Below are positions 1-10,295 of a stretch of DNA of 64,000 nucleotides, piece after piece; the first letter of the stretch is position 1, and each line of letters begins with the position of its first letter. The position numbers were made by a program, and so were the translations under genes. The notes under the pieces were generated by a model. The model searched no databases. It had not been told where the DNA came from and was given only the letters and a program-made list of their open reading frames with translations. The DNA comes from Bifiguratus adelaidae (lineage: Eukaryota > Mucoromycota > Endogonomycetes > Endogonales), in the NCBI GenBank assembly GCA_002261195.1, contig MVBO01000006.1, forward strand, positions 64,878-128,877, written 5' to 3'.

Positions 1-2218
1 CATTGGCAAACATTTGGGTCAAGCCTGGATTCTCTTTTTCTGCTTCCTGAAAAGCGACTCGAAGGGTTTCGAGTGCAGCATGACCTTGGGTTGTTCTGCA
101 TTTGGTTTGTATCTGAAGGGTACACATATTAACAGCCAAAATAATCAAACAGGGATAAAGTCAGGCTTACCGCATCCAGTGTGGGCTCCACTACGTTCTT
201 CAATACACCAAAGCTCGCTACGCGCTTCGAGATCCTTGTGGGTGATTCCTCCCCGGGGCCTGGGCTGCTCTTTGCACTTGATGGTAAGCTGTTGGGATTT
301 GCTTGTTCGCGATTATGCTCCTTAATTTGTTTCACAGTGTCGTATGGATCATCTGAACCTCCCATATCCATGTGAGATAACTTGGACTAAGGCAGACGTG
401 AGTTTGCATCCTAAATACTAATCATCTACAGACCGATAACACATGTCCATCTTCTCGGCGCTTTTGGTTCCCTGCTGCATCGGTTGAAAAGAAGGTAGAC
501 TTCTGTGGGGGTGGGGTGACGGTGCTCACGGAGGTTGTGGATGTGCGTTGGTATAGTGCCGTAGGTTTGGGAGGTGTTTGTGGTGGTCGATAGGGTGCGG
601 TCGGCGGCAGAGCTTTAGCTACAGTTCCAAAATCCCAACCTTCGTCGTCTCCATTATGGTGCCTGCGTAGACAATACGCGTTTGTCAAGCAAGGTCAGAG
701 TAGTCAATGGTACTTACATTGGTGCTTCATCTTCTGAATCACTTTGTTGTCCGTTGCCGCTGGCTAGCCAATTCTCGTGGCGCACCAAGAGCTCAGTCAA
801 GTACGAGATCTTTTTAGCGCTTTTAATGAACCGATGTTTCAATAGCTCTTTGGCCGTGGGACGCTATAGTGGGTCAATCTTCCGCAAACACACAGCACGA
901 GGCACATACCAGCTTGGGATCCCGTTGAAGACACAGAGCAATGAAATCCTTGAAGCTCTTGCTGAAGTTTCCCTCTAATTGAGGCGGTGGGTTCTTGGGT
1001 ATCAGAAACAAGACTTTCATTGGATGCAAATCCGCATAAGGCGGTTCACCCTTGGCTAGCTCTATCGCTGTTACTCCCAGGGACCAAATGTCTGCCTAGT
1101 ATGGGTTAGCATTGGCTAAGAGATTAACAGGATTACCTTGAAATCGTAGCCGGATTGCTTAATTACTTCCGGAGCCATCCAAAACTTGTTGTGTTTGTCA
1201 GCACGCAAAGACAAACCAGTCCTGACGGGAGCTTACCGGTGTCCCCACAAACGTGTTCTTCTTGGTCAATGTGGCTGTCAACTAAAACCGAATGTTAGCA
1301 TGTTATGAATGCTTAGTTTCGCAACTGCACCTGGCCAGAGACGCCAAAATCGGCCAATTTTACTGAGATCCTGCGTCAGCGTCCTTTCTCTCCACAACGT
1401 CACGTCAACCCTTACCATCGCCAGTCGAACTTAGTAGTATATTGGCAGCTAAACAGGATGAGTACCTCGTCAACGGTTTCTAGAACTTACCTTTAATGTC
1501 TACAAGAACATGTCAGTGAGAAGGCAAAAAAGCGATGAGTTTCCGTGCAAACCTACCCCGATGCATTTTGCCTTCTGAATGCAGATACTCCAAACCTTTG
1601 ATCAACTCTTTCAATATGATGGCTATAAACTCCTCCTTGATCAATCCCGGTTTCATCTACAAAGTCAAAGCGCATCAATAAGGACATCGAGAGCGAACAA
1701 CGGCCATCCAACGTACCAAGTCAGAGCAGGACCCTCCCGAACAATATTCCATGATAATCCATAGCTCTGACCCTTTCAGATAGGAACCGTAATATCTTTG
1801 ACAAAGCTCAACATCTCCTTTCTACCGTGCATCATGCTCATCACCTACTTTGTCACATAGGAAGAATCCAATTGCGAGAGAATATTGATCTCTTGCTGTA
1901 TATCATCAATCTCGTCTTCCGCATTCTCCAAATCAATGATTTTGATCGCAACAGGTCGTCGATGTTGTTTATCAAATCTAAACCCGTCTATTGAGACACA
2001 CGTCATCGATGCACTCGCTTACCCTTTAAACACCTCTCCAAACGACCCCTTGCCTGGAGTTCAGAGACAGAGGTTAGGTACATTCAGGGGATACAAAGAA
2101 AAAGCCTCACCTATGCGATCTTGCTTGATATAATATTGCTCGGGGTCAGCATTCGGCGTGCCTCGATGCTAGTGTTGTGTTAGTCGTGTGCGCTGGGGTT
2201 GAGAGCGAAGCTTACCAT
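1..2218 (-). CDS. GCK-III (STE20 group) Ser/Thr protein kinase, 3' end outside window
   Basis: This is a cytosolic Ser/Thr kinase of the germinal-centre kinase III group (fungal Sid1/Kic1/Nak1, animal MST3/STK24-25). In fungi these act upstream of NDR kinases in septation and polarity. The ATG at 2218 is followed at once by an intron and then a start typical of the family ([15 protein letters not shown]). Visible motifs in order are the glycine loop (SFGEVFKG, near 2040), the AIK lysine ([17 protein letters not shown], near 1930), MHRD split by an intron near 1560, DFG in [10 protein letters not shown] (near 1340) and the activation segment TFVGTPFWMAPEV (1150-1260). Next comes the lobe end [13 protein letters not shown] (near 850). 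A Ser/Pro/Thr-rich linker follows, then a conserved tail around 60-220 (VVEPTLDA, then [12 protein letters not shown]). The coding frame is still open at base 1, so the C-terminus lies outside. About ten short introns interrupt it. Group assignment is strong; the exact orthologue is inferred. Confidence 0.9.
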
Positions 2219-2385
2219 CGCGCGCCAACAGGAACACAAGGTCAACAGTAGCAAGTCCCGTATACAAAATAACTTCCATAAAAGGCAATGATTGATTGCG
2301 CGCTCTTGGTCTCATTACTGTGACGGGATACCGGCAGGTTCATACTGGTCGCCCGACATTCATCATGGATTGTATCTTCATATCA

Positions 2386-4072
2386 TCATATGATCACATT
2401 TACAGCTGCATTTTCTATGCCGGCATCGTGGATGGTTTGCTCCATCACATCTTTTAATCGTTGTCGGTTGAACATGATCTGCGGCAAAAGAGTAATGAGA
2501 CGATCCATCTGGGAAAGATGGGCTGGCACTTACCTCAAAGTCAGAATCGGCAGCCTGGGATACTTCGGATTTAACAAATTCAAACAGGTAGCGCACTGGA
2601 TCCTCTTTACCGAATCGACGAACAATTCGTTTGCCATCCGGTAGTCGTACCTGAATGCGAGTGGTAGTGGCTGGATCTGTGGGTTCATCCCGTTTTATGG
2701 CTTGAATGGTGTTTTGAGGCTGTACCTGCTCCCGAGTGATTTCCTCCACCTCTGAATCGGACGATTTACGACGGGTCTTTTCTTGGCGCGGTGATGATTC
2801 TTCGTCGTCGCTGTCAATGATCATGATGCTCCGCTTGTCGTTCCTTGTGTTGCTATTCTCTGCCATAGATGCTGCAATTGCCGCTTCCATCTGTTCCTCT
2901 TCGGTCATGTCTGCAAGGTTCTTCTGCACAGGTTGCGCTCCAACGGCGGCCTTTCGGACGGAGCTTTGTGGCTCACCCCGTTCTCGATCATCCAGGAAAT
3001 CAGTCACTGTTACGCATGTCAATTCATGATTACCTGTGCGACAAGAGCTCATCCTCACCATTCATCATAAAATCAGCCACATCCATGGAACTCGTCCATG
3101 TCTGCAACAATTCACCACTTCTAGGATCTAGGATGGAAATGTAGGGGAATTCTTCTACCGGGTAAAAACTTGTGTACTTTTTGCCATCAGGGCTCTCGTG
3201 ACCATACTAGTGTGCACAATGAGAAGAAGGCTTGTTAATGCTTCAGCAGCATACATACCTGCAAAAATACAAAATGTTCCCTGACGAGCTCCTTCACCTG
3301 ATTGTCATTCCATACATCTCGATTCAGCACCTGACAAGGGAATTGTGATGGATCCTGTATGTTGACCATCAACAGTTTCTTTTCCTTTCTCGCTTCAGCA
3401 CGAGCCTAAGGCATCATAAGCCCAAGTAGAGAGAGAGCATGCCACTGCACAACTTGCCGCATCAAAGTCGCCTTTAAACATGAGATCGAAGGGAGGTCGA
3501 AACAAGTCAGCCAACCGTTGTACTCGCTCACTCTGCCGTGAGAAGCGATCTAAGGACTCGCTTAAATAACAGAGCCATGCCATCTCTCCGCCTCGTCGCA
3601 TACCCTCTAGCGCTTCCGCTTCCGCAGAGAAATCGCGAAAAGCTTCGAACGAGGTCGTTTCTAGCTGATGAAAAGGATTGGACCTCAAACGACCTAGTAC
3701 CACAGACCGTCAATACCACACTATCGCACTCTAGGCGTCCTATACACGTTGCGGACGTACCCGATGCCACTTGAGGTTGATAAGGCGAGTATTCATCACC
3801 TAATAAGACGTCCCTCGTGGGTGCTATAGGTGCTCTTACTTGGTCTGTTTCCACAGCAGGTGGAGTGGATGTGGATGCGGACGCTTGTTGGGATGTCGGG
3901 TCGGTGCCTCCATATTCGTAATAGAGCGATATGGCCGCATCCATTTGTCCATCGCCCAACTTGTACTGTCAACGGCATGCGAACAGAGTATGTCAGCCTA
4001 CCTTGAGGTATTTAGACGCAATGTCAGGGTCTGCGCCTGTAATTGCACTGAAATGCTGAATGGAGTCGTCCA
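2386..4072 (-). CDS. UBA-UAS-UIM-UBX protein, UBXN7/Ubx5-like p97/Cdc48 adaptor
   Basis: This adaptor links ubiquitinated substrates to Cdc48/p97. The start at 4072 opens a UBA domain (MDDSIQHFSAITGADPDIAS, then GDGQMDAAISLYYEYGG) across an intron. A thioredoxin-like UAS domain follows, spread over several exons. It contains LFRPPFDLMFKGDFD and the family signature LMVNIQDPSQFPCQVLNRDV (near 3320-3400). Next is a ubiquitin-interacting motif (EEEQMEAAIAASMAEN, near 2890), an acidic linker with DSDDEESS, and the UBX domain (TRIQVRLPDGKRIVRRFG, near 2650). The last exon ends with VMEQTIHDAGIENAAVNVII. The order UBA-UAS-UIM-UBX matches UBXN7/Ubx5 and separates it from the FAF/Ubx2 group. Stop is at 2386-2388. 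Confidence 0.9.
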
Positions 4073-4415
4073 TGAGCCCCAGAGAGAGAACAATGAGGTC
4101 ACTGGAATTTATCTCACCTTCAGTCAATCCATGCGTAGTTACACGCGAAAGAGCGTAAAATGGACTTAAAACCATTGAGGATCTAAAGGAAGGAGCTGTT
4201 CAACGCATAATCGGAGTGAGAATAGATGGCATGGCGACATCAAAAGGCCAAAACAAACTATGAGAAAGCTACCCGTCCCACGACAGGTTCCCAATCAAAA
4301 GAAGAGCTTTAACAATGACACTTGACCCTTGTCGATAGATGTTGATACAATTTACTAGCATTTTTCTTCTCCCTGATCATGTAAAAGGAGGCTAGTCCCT
4401 ATTGATGGTACATAG
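4073..4415. other. Intergenic stretch between UBX gene and Zn2Cys6 gene
   Basis: These 343 bases should hold the UBX gene promoter (right to left) and the 3' end of the transcription-factor gene, both on the minus strand. I see no convincing ORF, RNA gene or repeat. Confidence 0.6.
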
Positions 4416-7079
4416 CTACTCGTGAAAGATTTCAGCGTCTAGGGGCACCCCCCAGGTCATATTGTAGGGGACATTGGTCTCTGGTATATAGGGATATCCT
4501 TGGCGTGCAAACTGCTGATCGGGTGCAAAGATCATGCTGTGGTAGGCTGACATTGAACTGTCAAAAATGGGCCATAATTGAGTTGGATCACCAGGAACCA
4601 ACGATTGAGCGGCGGCGAGGTCATTGGGGAAATCGTTGCCTTCGTTGGAGGAGACTTGACTGCCGGGGGTCATACAATTCACTATAACGTCGGGTGGATA
4701 GGGTTTGCTGTCAAAGGCATTTAGAGATTGGTCCGGTAAGTTATAGGCGGAGGCAGTGGATGTGATCTGGGGAGGAGTAATCATGGGCTGGGACATGGCG
4801 GTGTCAAATGTCATGGGGGAAGTATAGGACGATGAAGAATGTTGCGTAGGTGATGTGGAGGATATGGTCTTGACGGAGGGACGATGATTGTTGAGCGGAA
4901 TTTGTTGTGACCATTCCAGGATACGCTGCGTGGATCCATTACTTTCTGGTGAGGCAAAAGTCTGTTGAAGGTACTCGCTGCGAGGATCGGTAAGGGGTGA
5001 TGGTGTACCAGAGGTGACGCTTGGATTAGTATTGTGGCGATCTGAAGGTGATGTCGTAGTTGGACTCATATGACGGTGACTGAGGGACGCATTGGGTGGC
5101 AAATTGGTGTCGTAAAGAGCTCGCTTAGAATTGTTGTTGAGCATAGGCTTGTTCAAGACGACATTGTTTTCAGTCCAGCGTTTCTTTTGTTCGAGATAAA
5201 TGTCGTTCATCATACAGAGTGTTTGCTCTGTGGCCTCAGACTTTACGGTTTCGCGGTCGCTGAAATCTTGCAGAATGTGAAAGGTCTCACGAAAGTATTG
5301 CTCGGCTTCATGCGCCACAGTGGGAGTTTCGCTTGCCGCATTGAGCAAATGTATCTTGGTAGCCGAAATCAAACAGTAGAAACCGGCATTCAATTTTCGT
5401 AATCGTGAAAGATCCTCGGCTGCAATTGCAGACGCTATTTTGGTGATACTTTGAGCAGCGTGAGTACATAGCTGTATAGGCGATGGGGAACCGGTTGGGT
5501 AGTGATGGGTAGAGATGTAAGGTCGATGTAAAAGGATAAGCGTCGAATGATAGAGGAGCGCAACGACTTGGGCAAACTCGTGTGGTTTGGTGTACTTGGT
5601 GGTGGTCGTTACATTGACCAGATGTGGTGCCACGACGCATTTGATCTCTTCAGGCAAGGCGTTCACCCAGCTGGCTAAGGACGAGTTGAGCTTCGTCAAT
5701 CCGTCATCACGAGGACCCCTCATGCGTGGATTTGACGTGGCCGAAAAGTTGTGTTTGAAGGTGCGTCCGATAAGTTTGACCAATTTGACGAGCAGAACAA
5801 AATGCCGGATAATCTGCTTTGATTCGGGATCTGCTTCATCCTCCCAGTTGGGTAGTTTTGTGTCGATGTCCTTTTCGTCGAACATGGCTGGTCGACCGTA
5901 ACCTACGGCCAGGAAGCGATCATACACGAAAAGTGCCCAAAACACTTTGCGACGTTGGTTAGCTTCCCGTTTAGGCAAGCCGAGCTTTTCACAATCGCGA
6001 TGGAGTCCCAAATCCTGCGCCATACGAAATGCGTTGCCAGCAACCATCCATGATCGCGTCAGATGTCGTCGCAACTTGATGTCTTCGAGATATTTTGCTA
6101 GCAGCGCTATTGCACACACGGTCGAGATGTGTGGCAAGGTGTAGAAAAAGTCCATGATGCTGTAGGCCTGGTAAAAGTATTGCTCACCGCAAGTTTCGGG
6201 CCGACCGTCGAGACAATATTGCTCGCTAGTTGGCGAATACTTTGCAGAGATGGCAAAGATAGCCAACAACAAGAAAGTCGATGGTTGATCAGGATCCTGA
6301 CCGGCTACCGTGACATATCCTTCGGCTTGGATGGACGAAGATCTATATATGGCAATCTGTCGCAACAATTGATGCTTATCAAGAATTGGAAAGTATGGAT
6401 GAATGTGAGTGAAGTAGAGTTGAATGAGCTCATCTTGCTGGGCGAGATGAGGAAGCGTGATCGGTTGCATATATCTCCATTGACTTTGCTGCATCACCGG
6501 TTGTCGCGTAGGTGTTCCGCCATCTTCTTCATCAGGCGGTGCATTGAGATAATAGGCGTTTGTTTCTCCCAAAAAGTGACCTTCGCTCTCCAGCCTCAAA
6601 TCGTTCATTGCGTTATGCATCCGTTCTAGTTTATAATCGGATGAATGCGACGAGAGCGGCGATAGAGAATCTCGATGCTGATGTTGTTGATGTTGCGCAT
6701 CATCCACATCGTCTCCGCTTCCGATCGGAGGAGCAGTAGGAGCCGTACTCCACCGTTGCGATGGTGCAACGGCATTTTGAACAGCTCCCATCACTCTTGA
6801 TCTCAACTGTCCAGTGGTATCCCGAGATCCCAGCAGCGTCTCCAAGATATCTTCCAATTTACCCAAATTGAAATCCAAGGTGTCTTGCGCAGACCGATGT
6901 CCTCGACGACTCATCGGAAATACGCACTCTGTATTGTGCTTCTTGCAGTTTTCGCAGGGCGAAACACCATCGCATCGAATTTTCTTTTTACGACAGGCTG
7001 AGCAAGCTGCATGAGCCCTTGTCCGCTTGACATCACCTTCCTGCGGCGTGTCCACGTAGTCGGGTGTGAAGGTACTCAT
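4416..7079 (-). CDS. Zn2Cys6 fungal-specific transcription factor (887 aa, intronless)
   Basis: This is a nuclear DNA-binding regulator. The zinc cluster is complete: C26-X2-C29-X6-C36-X5-C42-X2-C45-X6-C52 (CSACRKKKIRCDG, then CENCKKHNTEC). A short linker and probable coiled coil follow (LEDILETLLGSRDTTGQL). The middle-homology Fungal_trans domain lies at about residues 200-500, with recognisable blocks such as LIQLYFTHIHPYFPILDKHQ, RSWMVAGNAFRMAQDLGLHR and RRKVFWALFVYDRFLAVGYG. The C-terminal third is Ser/Thr/Pro/Asn-rich and low in complexity, as expected for an activation region. The gene is a single exon, unusual here where most neighbours have introns. It is divergent from the phosphoesterase gene at 7390, with 310 bp between. 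The target pathway cannot be read from the sequence. Confidence 0.95.
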   Translation of the reverse strand: MSTFTPDYVDTPQEGDVKRTRAHAACSACRKKKIRCDGVSPCENCKKHNTECVFPMSRRGHRSAQDTLDFNLGKLEDILETLLGSRDTTGQLRSRVMGAVQNAVAPSQRWSTAPTAPPIGSGDDVDDAQHQQHQHRDSLSPLSSHSSDYKLERMHNAMNDLRLESEGHFLGETNAYYLNAPPDEEDGGTPTRQPVMQQSQWRYMQPITLPHLAQQDELIQLYFTHIHPYFPILDKHQLLRQIAIYRSSSIQAEGYVTVAGQDPDQPSTFLLLAIFAISAKYSPTSEQYCLDGRPETCGEQYFYQAYSIMDFFYTLPHISTVCAIALLAKYLEDIKLRRHLTRSWMVAGNAFRMAQDLGLHRDCEKLGLPKREANQRRKVFWALFVYDRFLAVGYGRPAMFDEKDIDTKLPNWEDEADPESKQIIRHFVLLVKLVKLIGRTFKHNFSATSNPRMRGPRDDGLTKLNSSLASWVNALPEEIKCVVAPHLVNVTTTTKYTKPHEFAQVVALLYHSTLILLHRPYISTHHYPTGSPSPIQLCTHAAQSITKIASAIAAEDLSRLRKLNAGFYCLISATKIHLLNAASETPTVAHEAEQYFRETFHILQDFSDRETVKSEATEQTLCMMNDIYLEQKKRWTENNVVLNKPMLNNNSKRALYDTNLPPNASLSHRHMSPTTTSPSDRHNTNPSVTSGTPSPLTDPRSEYLQQTFASPESNGSTQRILEWSQQIPLNNHRPSVKTISSTSPTQHSSSSYTSPMTFDTAMSQPMITPPQITSTASAYNLPDQSLNAFDSKPYPPDVIVNCMTPGSQVSSNEGNDFPNDLAAAQSLVPGDPTQLWPIFDSSMSAYHSMIFAPDQQFARQGYPYIPETNVPYNMTWGVPLDAEIFHE

Positions 7080-7389
7080 GTGGTCAAGGCAGAAAGAAAG
7101 AGCTCAAGAAGACCAAGAGTCAACCCGCAACAGGAGAGAAAACACGCTAAAAGGTTTTCACTCGGGGCGCAACCGGTTTGCTGGTGTGAGTCCTTGCCTT
7201 GTCACACCTTTGGTGCCACTCGTGGCGTCCGATACACCCTCAACCCGCCCGTAACACCTTCTATCAATGGAAATGGTGACTTCAAATGTTGTTTTCCTTT
7301 TTTAGGAAGATGGCCAAACAGCGCTGAAAAATATCGAACCCTTGCTGCGTTCCTTGCCTTCCTTTTTGCTTTGCCCTTGTATTTACATC
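7080..7389. promoter_or_regulatory. Divergent promoter region, Zn2Cys6 factor / phosphoesterase
   Basis: This 310 bp gap lies between two start codons facing away from each other, so it must carry both promoters. No TATA box or other element is clear enough to name. Short ORFs inside it look like chance. Confidence 0.5.
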
Positions 7390-8471
7390 ATGTTTAGCCT
7401 CATACTACTTGCATGGATCCCTTTGACCACATCAGCCATATTTGATCATATCCTGGTCTTTGTATTGCAAACGACCGATTTCTCAGCTGCTTCATCTGAC
7501 AGTTATCTGTCATCCTTGGGTGGTGTACAGCTGACGAATTATGAGGCTGTCTTTGGCTTGGCTTCGCAGCCAAATTATTTTGCCATGACGAGTGGGAGTA
7601 CACAAGGGTGAGTGTCGATGAGCAAGTGATTGCCATTGATGGCGATGCTAGGATCACGGACAATGGACACTACGATGTGGGAGGATCGGATATTGTGGAT
7701 TTGTTAGATCAAGCCGGGCTGAGCTGGAAGGCTTATTTCGATGATTATCCGGGTGCTTGTTGCGACGTGGATTATTCATCCAACATGCAATATGTGCGGT
7801 ACCACAATCCCTTCATCTCCTACAATGATATTCGGTATGTGTGCAGTCTTCCTCTTTGATGCCGCATTGTGCTCACTCGGTTCGTCAGAAACAATGCGTC
7901 CAGGTGCGACAATATTGTCATTGGTTCTCAATTGCAACAAGACGTCAACTCGGGCAATTGGCCCAACTACATGTTTTATGTTCCCGCAATCGACTACAAA
8001 GGCATGTGAGCGCGTCCGCGTGCCAGACGACACGACCCTAACCAGTTGTCTCTAGATCACACCAATAACCTGAACTGCCTAGATGCGACACTGAAAAACA
8101 TCATGGGCCCTCTACTCACCAACAAGAAATTTATGGCCTCCACCTTGGTTGTCATCACCTTTGACAAGGGCTACTCCAACTCCTCGGGCACCCAACATGT
8201 ATGGACCAATTTGTTAGGTCAAGGTATCAACACGACCCAAAAGACGGACAACCACCACTACGATCATTACAGTATTGTGCGAACCATTGAGTTGGCTTGG
8301 GGGTTGGGCAATCTGGGTGGATCGGACGTCACGGCAACGCCATTCTTTAGCTTGAATTGGACGATCTCGGAAGCGAGTGGAGGTAATGGAGGTACGACGG
8401 TCGTAAATGCCGGTGTCAAGCCGTATCCTGGGTGGCTATGGCTTGTCGTACTCGTCCTCGTATTGCTGTAG
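7390..8471 (+). CDS. Secreted, probably GPI-anchored phosphoesterase (acid phosphatase / PLC-like, PF04185 type)
   Basis: This looks like a cell-surface phosphatase of the fungal acid-phosphatase/phosphoesterase family. The N-terminus is a signal peptide (MFSLILLAWIPLTTSA). It is followed by the typical start FDHILVFVLQTTDF and QPNYFAMTSGSTQG; the family signature is a buried SQPNYxxxxSGS. Later blocks are GHYDVGGSDIVDLLDQAG, NWPNYMFYVPAIDY and STLVVITFDKGYSNSSGT, and a histidine-rich DNHHYDHYSIVRTIE that should bind metal. The C-terminus ends in a hydrophobic run (WLWLVVLVLVLL), as in GPI-anchor signals. Introns are 7608-7651, 7835-7888 and 8002-8055; the third has a GC donor. All three keep one frame. 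It is divergent from the Zn2Cys6 factor and convergent with the M28 gene. Confidence 0.85.
8002..8055 (+). other. GC-AG intron in the phosphoesterase gene
   Basis: The exon must end AAG before GCATGT, because reading on meets TGA two codons later. The only GT donor nearby does not restore frame with the next exon (DHTNNLNCLDATLKNI). A GC donor gives an intact frame. This is a reading from phase logic only. Confidence 0.7.
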
Positions 8472-8627
8472 ATTCGAAAGGATGCAGATGGCTGTCCAAC
8501 GTCATCTTGTCTTGTCGACCATGACGCGACGTGATATGTTGAATGACAAACACCATCTATTTGCGCACATACATTCGTATAAATACCTTATACCCATATA
8601 TGCAGCTTCTAGATCTCTTAAGCAGAC

Positions 8628-10256
8628 TTATCTATAGCGGAGGCCATCTTGAGCCAACGAATATACCCAACTGGCCAATGCACCTACACTCGCAGCGATA
8701 TCCGTCGCATTCAATGCACTCACGGTATCTGCATGGGTGTGGTGGTAATAAAAATAGCCATTCAAGCCAAACTCGTCCTTCTTGATGGCATCCAGCGACA
8801 GCCAGCCGGCACAGGGCACACCATCTTGACACAAGGGTTCAATATCTGCGCCGGTGAAACCCGTCGTCACATGGCCGCCGTGATATCCATCAGGCATGCG
8901 ACGCTTGACGTGTTCACCCATCCGCGTCAAATACGCCGTTTGCTTGGCGATCGTACGTTGGTCAGTGGAGGCAGATTGAAAGGAGAGACCCCAAGGTTTG
9001 AAGACACCGGTATCGGACTCGATGGCAAAGATGTGGTTTTGAAGCGCCTTGTCATCGAGGGCCTGGCGATAGGCATAGGCTCCCGCTAGACCGTTCTCCT
9101 CATTGGTGTACAAGACGGCACGCACTGTTGGAAAAATATTGGTGGATCAGCCGTCATGTTCCATCTTCAGGATCACCACAACTTACCGGTACGTCGAGGA
9201 CGTTGTTCTAATTGACTCAGTACGCGTATCACGTCCCATGCCACAAAGGAGCCAGCTCCATCATCCACCGCACCCTGACCGACATCCCAACTGTCGATAT
9301 GTCCACTGACCAGAACGATCTCTTGAGCAACCTTGGGATCAGGATCCGCTCCGGGCAAGTCAATAATCACATTCCGAGATACACGAGGAAACAGCTCTGA
9401 TGCCATTTCTAGACGAACAACAGGTGCCGTAAAGAGATGCGCAAAAGGCGAACTCGAATTGAGGGACGTACGACGACTCATGCGATCCAGCATATCCGCA
9501 TGCTCGGGAGTAATGGCAGCGGCCGGGATACCTGCTGGGACACTAGACCCGGTGTGGACCGTGTTGAGAGAGAAAGGCGTGGCACTGCGGATCAAAAACC
9601 CAACAGCCCCCTTATCTGCCGCAACCTTGGCGCCTAAGAGACGATATCTGGCAAATCCAAAATAGTCGCTCCATGGGGGGTTGATACAGACAATCTTGCC
9701 CTTGATCGTCTCCTTATCCATCGCCTCAAACTCCTCAAACGAGTGAGCCATTACCACCTGCGCAGTGACGTTGCCGGGTGTGGCCATACCCAATCCAATC
9801 ATGGTCAATGGTACCGCTCCGCGCGTCTCGGAAAGTAAGGTCAAGGACTCCGCGCCACGCTTAAAGTAGGTGACATTCACCTCCTGTGTCCTGACCTCAA
9901 GTCCGTCCACCTTGCCGGCCATATGCACAACCCAATCGATGCTCTTTTCGAGAGCTTCACTTCCGGATATACGGGGACCATACAAGTCGGTCATTTCGGC
10001 CAAACGGTCCCAGACCAAACTGTAGCGCTTTCATGAGCATACGTGAGTCAAACCATGCCACCCATACTTGCCTTGAAGCTGTACTCTTGGTGACCACTTG
10101 CGATAAGGCATCCCGAAAAGCCGCACCATGGTCAACACTCCGAACCAGAGGGACCAGGTGATTCAGCAAGACAAACGTTGCCAATAGCCCAAGTCCAAAG
10201 CGCCACGGTCGTCGCGACTCCCGTTGCTGACCACTCAATAATGATGCCTTCTCCAT
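8628..10256 (-). CDS. M28-family metallopeptidase, carboxypeptidase Q-like, type II membrane protein
   Basis: This is a zinc aminopeptidase/carboxypeptidase of the M28 clan, closest in look to carboxypeptidase Q. A basic N-terminus and one hydrophobic segment (GLGLLATFVLLNHLVPLV, about residues 20-38) suggest a signal anchor. A protease-associated-like region follows (GKIVCINPPWSDYFGFARYR). Metal-site blocks are present: SGHIDSWDVGQGAVDDGAG (His and bridging Asp), YTNEENGLAG (catalytic and metal Glu), IESDTG (Asp) and YYHHTHADT (His). The start at 10256 has no in-frame alternative that keeps the anchor. The first intron (10020-10071) uses a GC donor; the second lies near 9130-9185. It is divergent from the DDHD gene with only 39 bp between start codons. 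Confidence 0.9.
10020..10071 (-). other. GC-AG intron in the M28 peptidase gene
   Basis: The donor is AAG followed by GCAAGT, the classic strong GC donor context, and the acceptor is CTACAG. Removing these 52 nt joins TKSTAS to SLVWDRLAEMTDLYG in frame. Reading through meets a frame that has no family similarity. Confidence 0.8.
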
Positions 10257-10295
10257 TTGAGTGAGAAATAGAAGAACACCTCTTGGAAATTCTTC
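10257..10295. promoter_or_regulatory. 39-bp head-to-head spacer, M28 peptidase / DDHD phospholipase
   Basis: Only 39 bases separate the two divergent start codons. There is no room for two separate core promoters plus leaders. Either the two transcripts overlap at their 5' ends or transcription starts inside the opposite gene. It contains a short pyrimidine run (CCTCTT, TTCTTC) and no TATA box. Confidence 0.6.
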
